64,000 nucleotides of DNA from Nocardioides ungokensis (GTDB lineage Bacteria; Actinomycetota; Actinomycetes; Propionibacteriales; Nocardioidaceae). The stretch is from the NCBI RefSeq assembly GCF_013466985.1, contig NZ_CP059164.1, forward strand, positions 3,667,001 through 3,731,000. Direction: 5' to 3'. Of the stretch, positions 1-8,715 are shown piece by piece. The notes below the pieces were generated by a model. It saw only the letters and a list, made by a program, of their open reading frames with translations, was not told the origin of the DNA and did not search any database. Position 1 is the stretch's first letter. Every line of letters starts with the position of its first letter. The position numbers and the translations under genes were made by a program.

Positions 1-926
1 ACGCCTTCCGCTACTCCATCGTCATCCCGGTCTACAACAGCGAGGGCATCGTCGGCACGACCGTCGACCGGGTCTCGGAGGTCTTCACCGAGCACGGGCT
101 GGACCACGAGATCATCCTGGTCAACGACGGCTCCAGCGACGGCAGCTGGGACGTCATCTCCGAGAAGGCGCGCACCGTCCCGCACGTCGTGGCCCTGGAC
201 ATGCTGAAGAACTACGGCCAGCACCACGCCAACCTCGCCGGCATGCGCGAGGCCACGGGTGACTACGTGATCACCATGGACGACGACCTGCAGAACCCGC
301 CCGACCAGGCGCTGCTCCTGATCGACGAGGCGATGACCGGCAAGGACCTCGTCTTCGGCCGCTTCGAGCAGAAGAAGGCGGCCGGCTACCGCCGGATCGG
401 CAGCTCGATGATCGGCATGATCAACCGCCGGATCTTCGGGCAGCCCACCGACCTGACGGTCTCCAACTACCGGATCCTGCGCCGCGACGTGGTGGACCGG
501 ATCTGCGCCTCGCGCACCGCGCACCCCTACATCACCGGCCAGGCGCTGCTCTACTCCCACAAGCGCAGCAACGTGACCGTGCGCCACGAATCCCGCACGG
601 TGGGCAAGAGCAACTACAACATGCTGCGGATCCTCCGCCTGGTGATGACGATCCTGTTCAGCTACTCGTCGTTCCCGCTGCGCTTCGCCGCCCTGATCGG
701 CTTCGCGATCTCGTTCCTCAGCCTGCTGCTCGGCGCGTTCTACCTCTTCGCGGGGCTGTTCGGGAGGACCCACGTGCAGGGCTGGACGACCACGGTCGTG
801 CTGCTCTCGGTCTTCAACGGCTTCACCATCGCCCTGCTCTCGATGCTCGGTGAGTACGTCGTCCGCACGCTCAACGCCGTCAGCGCCACCGACAGCTACC
901 ACGTCACCGCGAGGGTGCCGGAGTGA
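1..926 (+). CDS. Family 2 glycosyltransferase, ArnC/DPM1-like, 5' partial
   Basis: Membrane-linked glycosyltransferase that probably moves a sugar from a nucleotide donor to a polyprenyl phosphate carrier. The gene runs in from before the window; the first whole in-frame codon is at base 3. The visible part opens with the GT-A fold motif VIPVYNSEG, then VNDGSSDGS and the metal-binding DDDLQNPP. The segment SRTVGKSNY is typical of the ArnC/GtrB/DPM1 group. Two hydrophobic helices close the protein, as in polyprenyl-phosphate glycosyltransferases. Its stop overlaps the GTG start of the sulfotransferase, so it leads an apparent surface-glycan operon. The sugar and acceptor cannot be read from sequence. 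Confidence 0.85.
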   Translation, partial: AFRYSIVIPVYNSEGIVGTTVDRVSEVFTEHGLDHEIILVNDGSSDGSWDVISEKARTVPHVVALDMLKNYGQHHANLAGMREATGDYVITMDDDLQNPPDQALLLIDEAMTGKDLVFGRFEQKKAAGYRRIGSSMIGMINRRIFGQPTDLTVSNYRILRRDVVDRICASRTAHPYITGQALLYSHKRSNVTVRHESRTVGKSNYNMLRILRLVMTILFSYSSFPLRFAALIGFAISFLSLLLGAFYLFAGLFGRTHVQGWTTTVVLLSVFNGFTIALLSMLGEYVVRTLNAVSATDSYHVTARVPE

Positions 927-1695
927 CGCGCCACCTGCTGGTCGTCGGGGCCCAGCGCTGTGGCACCACCTACCTTCACGACCTGCTGGCGGCCCACCCC
1001 AGATCGCGATGGCCCGCCCCGCGCGACCCGAGCCCAAGGTCTTCCTGTCCGCGGAGCTCTCCGCCCGCGGGCTGGAGTGGTACGAGCGGACCTACTTCGC
1101 CCACGCCGGCGACGAGCTCGTCCTGGGCGAGAAGAGCACCAGCTACCTCGAGTACGCCGAGGCGGCCGACCGCGCAGCCGCGATGCTCGGGGACCCCCTG
1201 ATCCTGGCCCAGCTCCGGGACCCCGTGGAGCGGGCGATGTCGCACTGGGCGTTCAGCACCGACGGCGGCCTCGAGACCCGGCCGCTCGCGGAGGTGCTCG
1301 AGGCCAACCTCGAGGGCCCGCTCCCCTGGGACCCGGAGCGGACCTCGGTCTCGCCGTACGCCTATCTCGAGCGGGGCCGCTACATCGACTACCTGCGCCC
1401 GTGGCTGGACCGGTTCGGCGACGACGTGACGGTGGTCTTCCTCGACGAGATGCGGGGCGACCCGGCACGGGTCGGCGAGCTGTATGGCACCCTCGGAGTC
1501 GACCCGGGGTTCCGGCCGCCTGCGGCGGGTGTCCCGGTCAACGAGAGCCGGCAGCCCCGGCCGGAGCTGGACGCGGACCTGCTCGACCGGCTCCGCGAGT
1601 ACTACCACAAGAGCGACCAGGAGCTCTCCGACCTGCTCGGCCGGACGCTCCCGTGGTCGCGCCACACCGGAACGACCGAAGGAACCCAGCAGTGA
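923..1695 (+). CDS. Sulfotransferase family protein (one frameshift)
   Basis: PAPS-dependent sulfotransferase, likely adding sulfate to a glycan or lipid. The N-terminus shows the 5'-phosphosulfate loop GAQRCGTTYLHDLLAAHP. Further in, LRDPVERAMSHWAF is the 3'-phosphate-binding motif. The first ~27 codons are in one frame and the rest in another; the break is near base 1000, where one missing C restores 'HPQIAMARP'. The GTG start overlaps the preceding glycosyltransferase stop by 4 bases, and its own TGA overlaps the start of the aminotransferase, so the three genes are probably cotranslated. The frameshift looks like a sequence error because both halves keep family motifs. Confidence 0.8.
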
Positions 1696-2844
1696 CGGAC
1701 AAGCCCGAGATCCTCTTCAACAAGGCGAGCGTGGAAGGTGCCGAGCTCGAGCACATCCGCGCGGCCCTGGAGAGCGGCCACACGTCGTCCTCGGGTCCGT
1801 TCTCGGCCCGGGTCAACGAGCTGCTGCGCGCCGAGACCGGCGCCGCCGACACCCTGCTCACCACGTCCTGCACCGCGGCGCTCGAGATGAGCGCCCTCCT
1901 GCTCAACCTGCAGCCCGGCGACACGGTGATCGTGCCGTCCTTCACCTTCGTCAGCTCCGCGCTCGCCTACGTCCGCGAGGGCGCCCGGGTGCTCTTCTGC
2001 GACATCGAGCCCGAGACCCTCGGCCCCGACCCGCGCCACCTCGCCGAGCTGCTCGACGACTCGGTGCGGGCCGTCGTGGTCGTTCACTACGCCGGCATCG
2101 CCTGCGACCTCGACGGGATCCGCGAGGTCCTCAAGGACCGTCCCGACGTCGCGATCGTCGAGGACAACGCCCACGGCCTGTTCGGCCGGTGGCGCGGCCG
2201 GCCGCTCGGCAGCATCGGCCGCTTCGCCACGCAGAGCTTCCACGACACCAAGAACTTCGTCTGCGGCGAGGGCGGCGCCCTGGTGCTCAACGACCCCGAC
2301 GACGTCCAGCGCGCGTGGGTGCTCTACGACAAGGGCACCGACCGCAAGGCGTTCTTCCAGGGCTTCGTGGACAAGTACTCCTGGCGCGACACCGGCTCGT
2401 CGTTCGGCATGTCCGACGCGCTCGCGGCTTACCTCCTCGGCCAGCTCGAGCAGCGCGACGTCATCCAGGCCAAGCGCCGCGGCGTCTTCGAGCGGTACGC
2501 CGAGGGGCTGGCGCCCCACGCGGAGGCGCTCGGCCTGCGGCTGCCGTCGTCCCGGAGCACTGCGAGCCGGCCTACCACCTCTTCCACGTGCTCATGCCCG
2601 ACCACGAGACCCGCACCGGGTGATGAAGGAGCTTCAAGGAGGAGGGCATCAACACGACCTTCCACTACGTGCCGCTTCCACGACTCGGTCGGCGGCCGCC
2701 AGTTCTCCGCGCGCCCGACCGAGTGCCCGGTCACCACCGACATCAGCAGCCGCCTGATGCGGCTGCCGTTCCAACAACAACCTGACCGCCGACGACACCG
2801 ACCGTGTGGTGGAGACGTTGGTGCGGTCCATGACGGGGGTCTGA
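1692..2844 (+). CDS. wecE: dTDP-4-amino-4,6-dideoxygalactose transaminase-like (WecE/RffA), frameshifted
   Basis: PLP-dependent sugar aminotransferase of the DegT/DnrJ/EryC1 family that makes a 4-amino-4,6-dideoxy sugar nucleotide. It aligns by eye with E. coli WecE along its length: TPSCTAALEMSALLL-type start, the VHYAGIAC segment, SFHDTKNF holding the PLP lysine, GEGGALVLND, and KYSWRDTGSSFGMSD. The first ~285 codons are clean. From about 2545 to 2790 at least four indels break the frame, although the C-terminal pieces (HCEPAYHLFHVLMPDHETR, NTTFHYVPL, RLMRLPF) can be followed to the TGA at 2842. GTG start overlaps the sulfotransferase stop. The product sugar suggests a decorated cell-surface glycan. 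Confidence 0.82.
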
Positions 2845-2848
2845 TCGC

Positions 2849-3565
2849 ATGTCCGAGGTCGTCCAGTCGGGGTCATCCTCGATCCAGCAGCCCGACTACT
2901 GGTGGTACCGCGCCCGCACGCACCTGCTGCAGGCCGCCCTGGGCGACTTCCTGGACTCCCCTCGCCGGCTGCTCGACGTGGGCAGCGCCGACGGCCCGAG
3001 CGTGTCCTGGATGCAGGGTGCCCACGAGCGCTTCGCGATCGACCTCGACCCGCGGGGGCTCGTCCCCGGCAGCGGCGTCTGCGCCTCGGCACTGGCGCTC
3101 CCGTTCGGCGACGAGACCTTCGACGTCGTGGGTGCCTTCGACGTGATCGAGCACTGCGACCCCGAGGCCCAGGCGGTCTCCGAGCTGGCGAGGGTGCTGC
3201 GGCCCGGCGGCCGGCTGCTCGCCTCGGTGCCGGCGTACCAGTGGGCATGGTCCGACCACGACGTCCGGGCCGGCCACCACCGCCGCTACACGCAGCGCCG
3301 CATCGTGCGTGCGGTCGAGGGTGCCGGCCTGACGGTGCTGCGCTCCACCTACGGCTTCGCCGGGGTGTTCCCGATGTTCGCCGCCGAGCGCGTCGCGCGC
3401 CGGCTGCGTGGCCGCTCCGCAGAGCCCCAGGGCCTCCCCCAGGTCTCGCCGGCCATGGATCGGGTGCTCACCGGCCTCTCCGCGACCGAGGCGCGGCTGC
3501 TGCGCAAGGTCGACCTGCCGTTCGGGTCGTCGGTCTTCCTCGCGGCCGAGAAGCCCGCTCGCTGA
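2849..3565 (+). CDS. Class I SAM-dependent methyltransferase
   Basis: Small (238 aa) Rossmann-fold methyltransferase. Motif I is LLDVGSADG (about residues 41-49), followed by the acidic loop at IDLDPRG, then AFDVIEHCDPE and LRPGGRLLASVPAY, as in Methyltransf_11/23 proteins. SDHDVRAGHHRRYT is a segment common in methyltransferases found in polysaccharide clusters. It starts 4 bases after the aminotransferase stop and is the last gene of the plus-strand glycan operon, so a sugar or lipid intermediate is the likely substrate; this is inference from context. No membrane segment. Confidence 0.82.
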   Translation: MSEVVQSGSSSIQQPDYWWYRARTHLLQAALGDFLDSPRRLLDVGSADGPSVSWMQGAHERFAIDLDPRGLVPGSGVCASALALPFGDETFDVVGAFDVIEHCDPEAQAVSELARVLRPGGRLLASVPAYQWAWSDHDVRAGHHRRYTQRRIVRAVEGAGLTVLRSTYGFAGVFPMFAAERVARRLRGRSAEPQGLPQVSPAMDRVLTGLSATEARLLRKVDLPFGSSVFLAAEKPAR

Positions 3566-3586
3566 CGGGCCCCGGCTGACGGGAGC

Positions 3587-4825
3587 TCAGCTGGTGGCGG
3601 GCGCGGTCGCCGTGCGCGCCACCGGGCGCGAGCCCTCGCGCAGCAGCAGGCCGAAGGCCGCCACCTCCACCAGGAGGAACGCCCAGCAGGTGCGGTCCAG
3701 CACCGGCACCTGCGCGAGCACGAAGAACACGACGCCCGGGACCAGGGCCACGGCCCACCAGCGGGCCAGCGCCAGCGCGCGGCCGTGGGCGATCACCAGC
3801 AGCGTCACGACCAGGTTTGCCATGGCCACCGTGCTCGCCACCGCCAGCAGCAGGGTCAGCGAGGCCGGGAGCGTGACGTCGCTGCCGAAGACCAGCTTGA
3901 GCAGCCAGGGACCTGCCAGCGCGCCCACGACTGCGGCACCCGCCGAGCCCACGACCGTGAGGACCACGATGCCGCGGCGCACCCTGCGCAGCTCCTCGTC
4001 GCGCTCGGCCACCACCAGCCGGGTCAGCCAGCCGGTCAGCTGGGCGACCAGGCCCAGCGCCAGCGTGTAGGGCGCCCGGAACAGCGCCAGTCCCGCGAAC
4101 AGCGCGGTCACCTCGGTCGCGGTGCCGCCGGCCAGCACCAGGACGACCGGGCCGCCGGTGAGGACCGCCTGCCCGATGACCTGGGCGCCCCCGGTCCCGC
4201 CGAGGAAGGCCAGCGGCGACTCGCCGTCGCCGCCGGTCCCGGTGCGGGCGAGTCGGAACGTCGACGGCCACACCGCCGCGGCGGCGTACCCCGCGAGCAG
4301 GCAGAGCCCGTACGCCACGGGGTTGTCGACGCCCGCGAGCCAGAGTGCCAGCGCGCTGAGGCAGCGGACGCCGTTCTCGGCGACCAGGCCGGCCCCGACC
4401 GCGGCGAACCGCCGGCGGCCGGTGAGCACGCCGCGGACCATGCCGATGACGGCCGCGCCGAGCGTCACCGCCCCGACGAGCAGGGGGAACCACGTCTGGC
4501 CCTGGTGGAAGAGCTGGTCACGGGCCACCCAGCTGATCGCGGTGGTGAGGAGCGCGAGCACCAGGCTGAGGCGGGCCACGCCCGGCAGCGCCTCCCGCAC
4601 CGACCGCTCGCCGCCGTGGGCCGACACCGACCGGGCGATCCAGTGCTGGAGCGGGAAGGTGAGCGCCGCCCCGGCGAAGGACCAGTAGGTCCACAGCACC
4701 GCGACGGGGGCGGCGGCCGTGGAGCCGAGGGCGCGCGTGACCAGCGCGAAGAACACGTAAGCCAGCAGGCCGCTCACCGCGGAGCCGAACGCCAGCGCCG
4801 ACGTGTGGCGGAGCTTGTTCCTCAT
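3587..4825 (-). CDS. Polysaccharide flippase-like multi-pass membrane protein
   Basis: About 412 aa with roughly twelve hydrophobic helices and the opening LRHTSALAFGSAVSGLLAYVFF-like helix seen in Wzx/MATE-type lipid-linked oligosaccharide flippases. It converges on the methyltransferase with a 21-base gap and is next to rmuC in divergent orientation. Given the adjoining glycosyltransferase, sulfotransferase and aminotransferase, a role in moving a lipid-linked glycan across the membrane is likely but inferred. I chose the ATG at 4825 (MRNKLRHT); an in-frame upstream ATG at 4861 would add 12 polar residues. No strong ribosome-binding site separates the choices. Confidence 0.7.
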   Translation of the reverse strand: MRNKLRHTSALAFGSAVSGLLAYVFFALVTRALGSTAAAPVAVLWTYWSFAGAALTFPLQHWIARSVSAHGGERSVREALPGVARLSLVLALLTTAISWVARDQLFHQGQTWFPLLVGAVTLGAAVIGMVRGVLTGRRRFAAVGAGLVAENGVRCLSALALWLAGVDNPVAYGLCLLAGYAAAAVWPSTFRLARTGTGGDGESPLAFLGGTGGAQVIGQAVLTGGPVVLVLAGGTATEVTALFAGLALFRAPYTLALGLVAQLTGWLTRLVVAERDEELRRVRRGIVVLTVVGSAGAAVVGALAGPWLLKLVFGSDVTLPASLTLLLAVASTVAMANLVVTLLVIAHGRALALARWWAVALVPGVVFFVLAQVPVLDRTCWAFLLVEVAAFGLLLREGSRPVARTATAPATS

Positions 4826-4920
4826 CGAGGCTGCATTCTGCCGCACCACGCTTGGGCTCACCGCATCGTCGGCGGCCGGTGCTGCCGGGCGCTGTCGGCG
4901 GTCTCGGCCATGCTGGGGCC

Positions 4921-6027
4921 ATGGAGATGATCTCGTGGTTCACCACCCTGCTGGTCGGGGTCGCCCTCGGCTGCCTGCTCGGGCTGCTCTGGGCCCGCTC
5001 CCGCCCCGCGCACACCCAGGCGGTCGGCCAGGGCATGGTCGACCAGGCCGAGGTGATGCAGGGGCTGGACAGGCTCAGCGACCAGATGCAGGACCTGGAC
5101 CGGCAGCGGGCCGCCTGGCAGGGCCAGTTCCACCAGCACGTCTCCGACCTGCGTCGGGAGACCCACTCGCTTGCGACCGCGCTGCGCAAGCCGCAGGTGC
5201 GCGGGCGGTGGGGCGAGCTCCACCTGCGCCGGGCGGTCGAGCTGGCCGGGCTCGTCGACCGGTGCGACTTCAGCGAGCAGGTCCGTCTCGCCGACGGGGC
5301 GCTGCGCCCCGACCTGGTCGTCCACCTGGTCGGGAGCCGCCACGTGGTGGTCGACGCGAAGGTGCCGCTCGACGCCTACCTCGACGCGACCTCGGTGGAG
5401 GACGACGAGGAGCGCCAGGCGCACCTCGTGCGCCACGCCCGCCAGCTGCGCCAGCACGTCGACCAGCTCTCCTCGAAGGCCTACTGGCGCTCGCTCGCCG
5501 AGACTCCGGAGTTCGTGGTGCTGTTCGTGCCCGCGGAGTCCTTCCTCGCGGCCGCGCTCGAGACCGACCCGCAGCTGATCGAGTACGCCGCCACGCGCCA
5601 GATCGTGCTGGCCACCCCCACCACGCTGATCGCCCTGCTCCGCACGGTCGCGCACGGCTGGAGCCACGAGGCGCTGGCCGACCAGGCGCGCGAGATCCAC
5701 AAGCTCGGGCGCGAGCTGCACGGCCGTCTCGGCAGCCTGAGCGGACACCTCGACCAGGTGGGCCGCTCGCTCAACGCCGCGGTCGGCCACTTCAACTCGG
5801 CGGTCGGCTCGCTGGAGTCGCGGGTGCTGGTGTCCGCGCGCCGCTTCCAGGACCTCTCGGTCACCGACGACGAGCTGCCCGCACCGCGCCAGGTGGAGTC
5901 GACGACGCGCTCGCTCGGCGCGCTCGGCGGGCCGCCGCGGAGCTCCGACGTGGCCCGGATCGACGGCCGCGCCGACCGGCGCGCCGCGCCCGAGGAGGAG
6001 GCCGGCGACAATACGGTGGCCCTGTGA
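4921..6027 (+). CDS. rmuC: DNA recombination protein RmuC homologue
   Basis: RmuC family protein, implicated in limiting recombination at inverted repeats and believed to carry a restriction-endonuclease-like core. An N-terminal membrane helix (WFTTLLVGVALGCLLGLLWA) is followed by a helical, coiled-coil-like stretch and then the family core: VRGRWGELHLRRAVELAGL, VVVDAKVPLDAYLDA, EFVVLFVPAESFLAAAL and ATPTTLIALLRTVAHGW. These are hallmark RmuC segments. Start chosen at ATG 4921, just before the membrane helix; an upstream in-frame ATG at 4852 gives a non-conserved Arg/Pro-rich extension. Its TGA overlaps the GTG start of the DUF6542 gene. Confidence 0.92.
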   Translation: MEMISWFTTLLVGVALGCLLGLLWARSRPAHTQAVGQGMVDQAEVMQGLDRLSDQMQDLDRQRAAWQGQFHQHVSDLRRETHSLATALRKPQVRGRWGELHLRRAVELAGLVDRCDFSEQVRLADGALRPDLVVHLVGSRHVVVDAKVPLDAYLDATSVEDDEERQAHLVRHARQLRQHVDQLSSKAYWRSLAETPEFVVLFVPAESFLAAALETDPQLIEYAATRQIVLATPTTLIALLRTVAHGWSHEALADQAREIHKLGRELHGRLGSLSGHLDQVGRSLNAAVGHFNSAVGSLESRVLVSARRFQDLSVTDDELPAPRQVESTTRSLGALGGPPRSSDVARIDGRADRRAAPEEEAGDNTVAL

Positions 6028-6503
6028 GCCACACGCGCACGCTGTGGGAAGAGGGCCGGGAGCCGGGACGTCAGGTCGTGGCCCTCGGCGCCGCGCTCGC
6101 GCTCACGGCCGTCGTCATCGACGTGGCCGTCGTGGGCCGGGTCAGCCTCTTCTTCGACCTCTGCTTCGTCACCATGTGCGTCGCCGTCGCCCTGGCCGTG
6201 CGACCCACCGACTTCTTCACCGTCGGCGTGCTGCCGCCGCTGGTCATGCTCGGCGTCTTCACGCTGCTCGGCTTCACCCGCCCCGAGGCCATCGCCGACC
6301 CACGTGACGGAGTGATCCAGGCGGTCGTCTCCGGCCTGTCCCACCACAGCGTCGCGCTGGTCGTGGGCTACATGCTCTGCCTGGGCTGCCTGGCCACGCG
6401 GCAGCGCGTGGGCCGCCGCCCCGAGGCTGCGCGTCCCGAGGCTGGGGGCTACGCGGCGAACCGGTCCGGGTCACCCGAACCGCGTCGTACGACCTCGGGG
6501 TAG
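6024..6503 (+). CDS. DUF6542-type small membrane protein
   Basis: 159 aa with about four membrane helices (VVALGAALALTAVVIDVAVVG, LFFDLCFVTMCVAVALAV, FTVGVLPPLVMLGVFTLLGF, SVALVVGYMLCLGCLA). It resembles the actinobacterial DUF6542 family, which often sits beside rmuC; its function is unknown. The GTG start overlaps the rmuC stop by 4 bases, so translational coupling is likely. The C-terminal tail is Arg/Pro/Gly-rich, and the last 55 bases overlap the 3' end of the opposing yciO gene. Confidence 0.75.
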   Translation: MSHTRTLWEEGREPGRQVVALGAALALTAVVIDVAVVGRVSLFFDLCFVTMCVAVALAVRPTDFFTVGVLPPLVMLGVFTLLGFTRPEAIADPRDGVIQAVVSGLSHHSVALVVGYMLCLGCLATRQRVGRRPEAARPEAGGYAANRSGSPEPRRTTSG

Positions 6504-7072
6504 CCCTCCGACCAGTCCACGACCGTCGTCGGCTGCGCCGGGGTCTCCCCCGCCTCGATCACGAGGTCGACCTGGTGGTCGAGCTCCTCCTTGATCTCCC
6601 AGCCGAGGGTCCGCGGCTCGTCCTCGCCCGGCAGGATCAGGGTGCTGGTGAGCAGCGGCTCGCCGAGCACCCCGAGCAGCTCGTGGACGAGCACGTGGTC
6701 GGGGATCCGCACCCCCACCGTCTTCTTCTTGGGGTGCATCAGCCGACGCGGCACCTCACCCGTGGCCGGCAGGATGAACGTGTACGGCCCCGGCGTCGCC
6801 GCCTTGATCGCCCGGAACGCCGCGTTCTCCACGTGCACGAACTGCCCCAGCTGCGCGAAGTCCCGGCACATCAGCGTGAAGTGGTGCTTCTCATCGAGAC
6901 CGCGGATCCGCAGGATCCGATCCCGCCCCTCCCGGTTGCCGAGCTGGCACCCCAGCGCGTAGCCCGAGTCCGTCGGGTAGGCGATCAACGCTCCTTCCCG
7001 CAACGCCTCCGCCACCTGCTCGAGAAGCCGCTGCTGCGGGTTGTCCGGATGAATGTCGACGAATCGGGCCAC
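6449..7072 (-). CDS. yciO: YciO family protein (Sua5/YciO/YrdC fold)
   Basis: 207 aa protein of the TsaC/Sua5/YrdC fold, YciO branch. It matches E. coli YciO closely: FVDIHPDNPQQRLLEQ, YPTDSGYALGCQL, HHFTLMCRDFAQL, TPGPYTFILPAT, EVPRRLMHPKKKTVGVRIP and QPTTVVDW. YrdC/Sua5 makes threonylcarbamoyl-adenylate for the t6A37 tRNA modification; YciO has the fold and RNA/ATP-binding surface, but its physiological role is less certain. Start is the GTG at 7072, aligned with the family N-terminus; longer forms would add about 50 residues of low-complexity shadow sequence. Confidence 0.88.
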   Translation of the reverse strand: MARFVDIHPDNPQQRLLEQVAEALREGALIAYPTDSGYALGCQLGNREGRDRILRIRGLDEKHHFTLMCRDFAQLGQFVHVENAAFRAIKAATPGPYTFILPATGEVPRRLMHPKKKTVGVRIPDHVLVHELLGVLGEPLLTSTLILPGEDEPRTLGWEIKEELDHQVDLVIEAGETPAQPTTVVDWSEGYPEVVRRGSGDPDRFAA

Positions 7073-7115
7073 GCCCGCGAGTCTAAGCCGCGCCGACCCG
7101 ACATAGCGGCGGTCC

Positions 7116-7182
7116 GGTGGTCGAGGAGCGAGCGCCGGCGCCTGCCCTGAGTAGCGAGCGCCAGCGAGCGTGTCGAAAGGAG
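7116..7182. repeat. Extragenic GAGCGAGCGCC-type repeat
   Basis: Two related direct half-units, one beginning GAGGAGCGAGCGCCGGCG (about 7123) and the other GAGTAGCGAGCGCCAGCGAG (about 7150) and ending GTGTCGAAA. They lie between yciO and the broken DUF222 gene. Weaker relatives of the 'agcga/cgagcg...gtcgaa' pattern are visible at 43764-43840 and 44600-44635. Such elements recur outside genes in Nocardioides-type genomes as far as I recall; copy number here cannot be checked. Confidence 0.5.
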
Positions 7183-7322
7183 CGTGTGGAGACCCTCGCA
7201 CTGAAAGCAGGGCGGCGACCACGAGCGCCAGCCCCGAAAGCTTTACCTTCGCTCATCCCAGAACCCCCGGACCGGGACGATTCCGGCGCCTGACTGTCGG
7301 TGGTCGATGCGATCATGGACAC

Positions 7323-8654
7323 ATGTTCGAAACCGATGCAGCGGAGAGCCCGTCGAGGTCGCCGACCTCGACGCCGCCGGCCTGCTCGAGGTGCTCGAGC
7401 AGCGCAAGCTGGACGCCCGAGCCGCCGAACGCGGCAAGCTGCGCATCGCCGCGCAGTGGTGCGTGGTCCACCCCGCCACCGCCGACACCGGGATCGCGAC
7501 GTGGGGCGGCGCCTCACTGCTGGACGAGGACGAGTCCCTCGGCGGACGGCACCCCGGCGGTCTCCGCGTTCGCCCCCGAACCCTCGCCGCCACCCTCGGG
7601 GTGGCCACTGAGACGGGATGAAGCTGATCGCCGACGCCCTGGACCTGCACACAGCTGCCCCGCATCTGGCGCTCGTCGAATCGCTCGCGTGGAGCCGTAC
7701 AAGGCCCGGCACGTCGCCCAGGCCACCCACCGCCTCTCCCGCGAGGCCGCCGCCTACGTCGACGAACAGCTCGCCGCCAGGCTGCCTCGTGCAGCTGGAA
7801 GGCGATCGAGACCGCCGTCGCCCACGCGATCGCGAAGTCACCCCGAGCTGCTCGAGGAGCGGGAGAAGCAGGGGGCAGTCCTGGCACGTCACGCTGCGCC
7901 ACCCCCCCCGAGCGAGTACGCCGGCACCTCCTGGCTCGACATCACCGGCGACACCCTCGACCTCACCGCCTTCCACGACCTCGTCTGCGACCAGGCCGCC
8001 GCCTTGAAGGCACTCGGCGACACCGACGACCTGGAGGTCCGCAAGGCCAAGGCCCTGGGCGTCATCGCCGCCCAGCAGGCCCAGCTCGACCTCACCTCAC
8101 TGTCGCCCGACAGCGAGGTGAGGCCCGCCGCCCCGCGGACGCCGAAGACCCGGTTCTACCTCCACCTGAACCTGGCCGACCTCGCCACCCACGGCTGCTC
8201 CGGCCAGCGACCTGGCCGCGGGCACGGTCGAGGCTCGGCGCCGCCACCATCACCCATCAAGGAGTGGGTCGGCCACTCCCAGGTCACCGTCAGCCGGTCC
8301 TCGACCTCGGCCGCACCGACGCGTCGACGGCACGAACCACCCGCGTGGATGCGCGAGCTGGTCATCCTCCGCGACGGCCACTGCGTGTTCCCCTGGTGCC
8401 ACCACGACGCCCGAACCGCCGACCTCGACCACATCGACCCCTACATCCCCATCGACGAGGGCGGACCACCCGGCCAAACCATCCGGGCAACCTCCCCCCT
8501 TGTGCCGGCGACATCACCGCGCCAAGACCAGCCGACGATGGCGCTACCGACGCCGACCCGACAGCACCTACCAGTGGCACGGCCCCACGGCCGCAGCTAC
8601 CTGGTCACACCCCACGGCACCCTCGAGCTCCCAGCAACTGAGCTCCACCCTTGA
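7323..8654 (+). pseudogene. DUF222-HNH endonuclease (13E12 repeat family), copy 1, many frameshifts
   Basis: Reconstructed by joining frames: VEVADLDAAGLLEVLEQRK, ERGKLRIAAQWCVVHPAT, AHVAQATHRLSREAAAYV-like DUF222 helices, then the C-terminal HNH nuclease module RDGHCVFPWCHHDARTADLDH, the PYIPIDEGGPPGQT segment and a terminal SYLVTPHGTLELP. At least seven single-base indels interrupt it, more than in neighbouring genes, so true decay plus sequence error is possible. Likely start ATG 7323 (MFETDAAE), with the frame lost near 7345. The 14 bases at 7291-7304 upstream are identical to those before copy 3. M. tuberculosis relatives are repeated 13E12 genes of uncertain function. Confidence 0.75.
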
Positions 8655-8664
8655 ACGGGCCGGA

Positions 8665-8689
8665 CCCGGCAGACCCAACGACTGCCGGG
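8665..8689. terminator. Hairpin between convergent genes
   Basis: Perfect 8-bp stem CCCGGCAG / CTGCCGGG with a 9-base loop, lying between the 3' ends of the DUF222 copy 1 gene (plus) and the SRPBCC gene (minus). Placement fits a shared terminator. There is no clear U-tract, which is usual in high-GC actinobacteria. Confidence 0.5.
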
Positions 8690-8715
8690 CTACCGGCCTG
8701 CCCGGGGGGCAGGGA

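Noticed and set aside
960..3146. A 728-codon open frame spanning sulfotransferase, aminotransferase and methyltransferase
   Set aside because: Only 1692 to about 2545 is real coding sequence (WecE-like); the rest is out-of-frame Arg/Pro/Ala-rich shadow typical of high-GC DNA.
7323..8654. Programmed frameshifting in the DUF222-HNH genes
   Set aside because: No slippery heptamer or conserved position of the shifts; breaks are scattered and also occur in housekeeping genes, so sequence error or decay is more likely.
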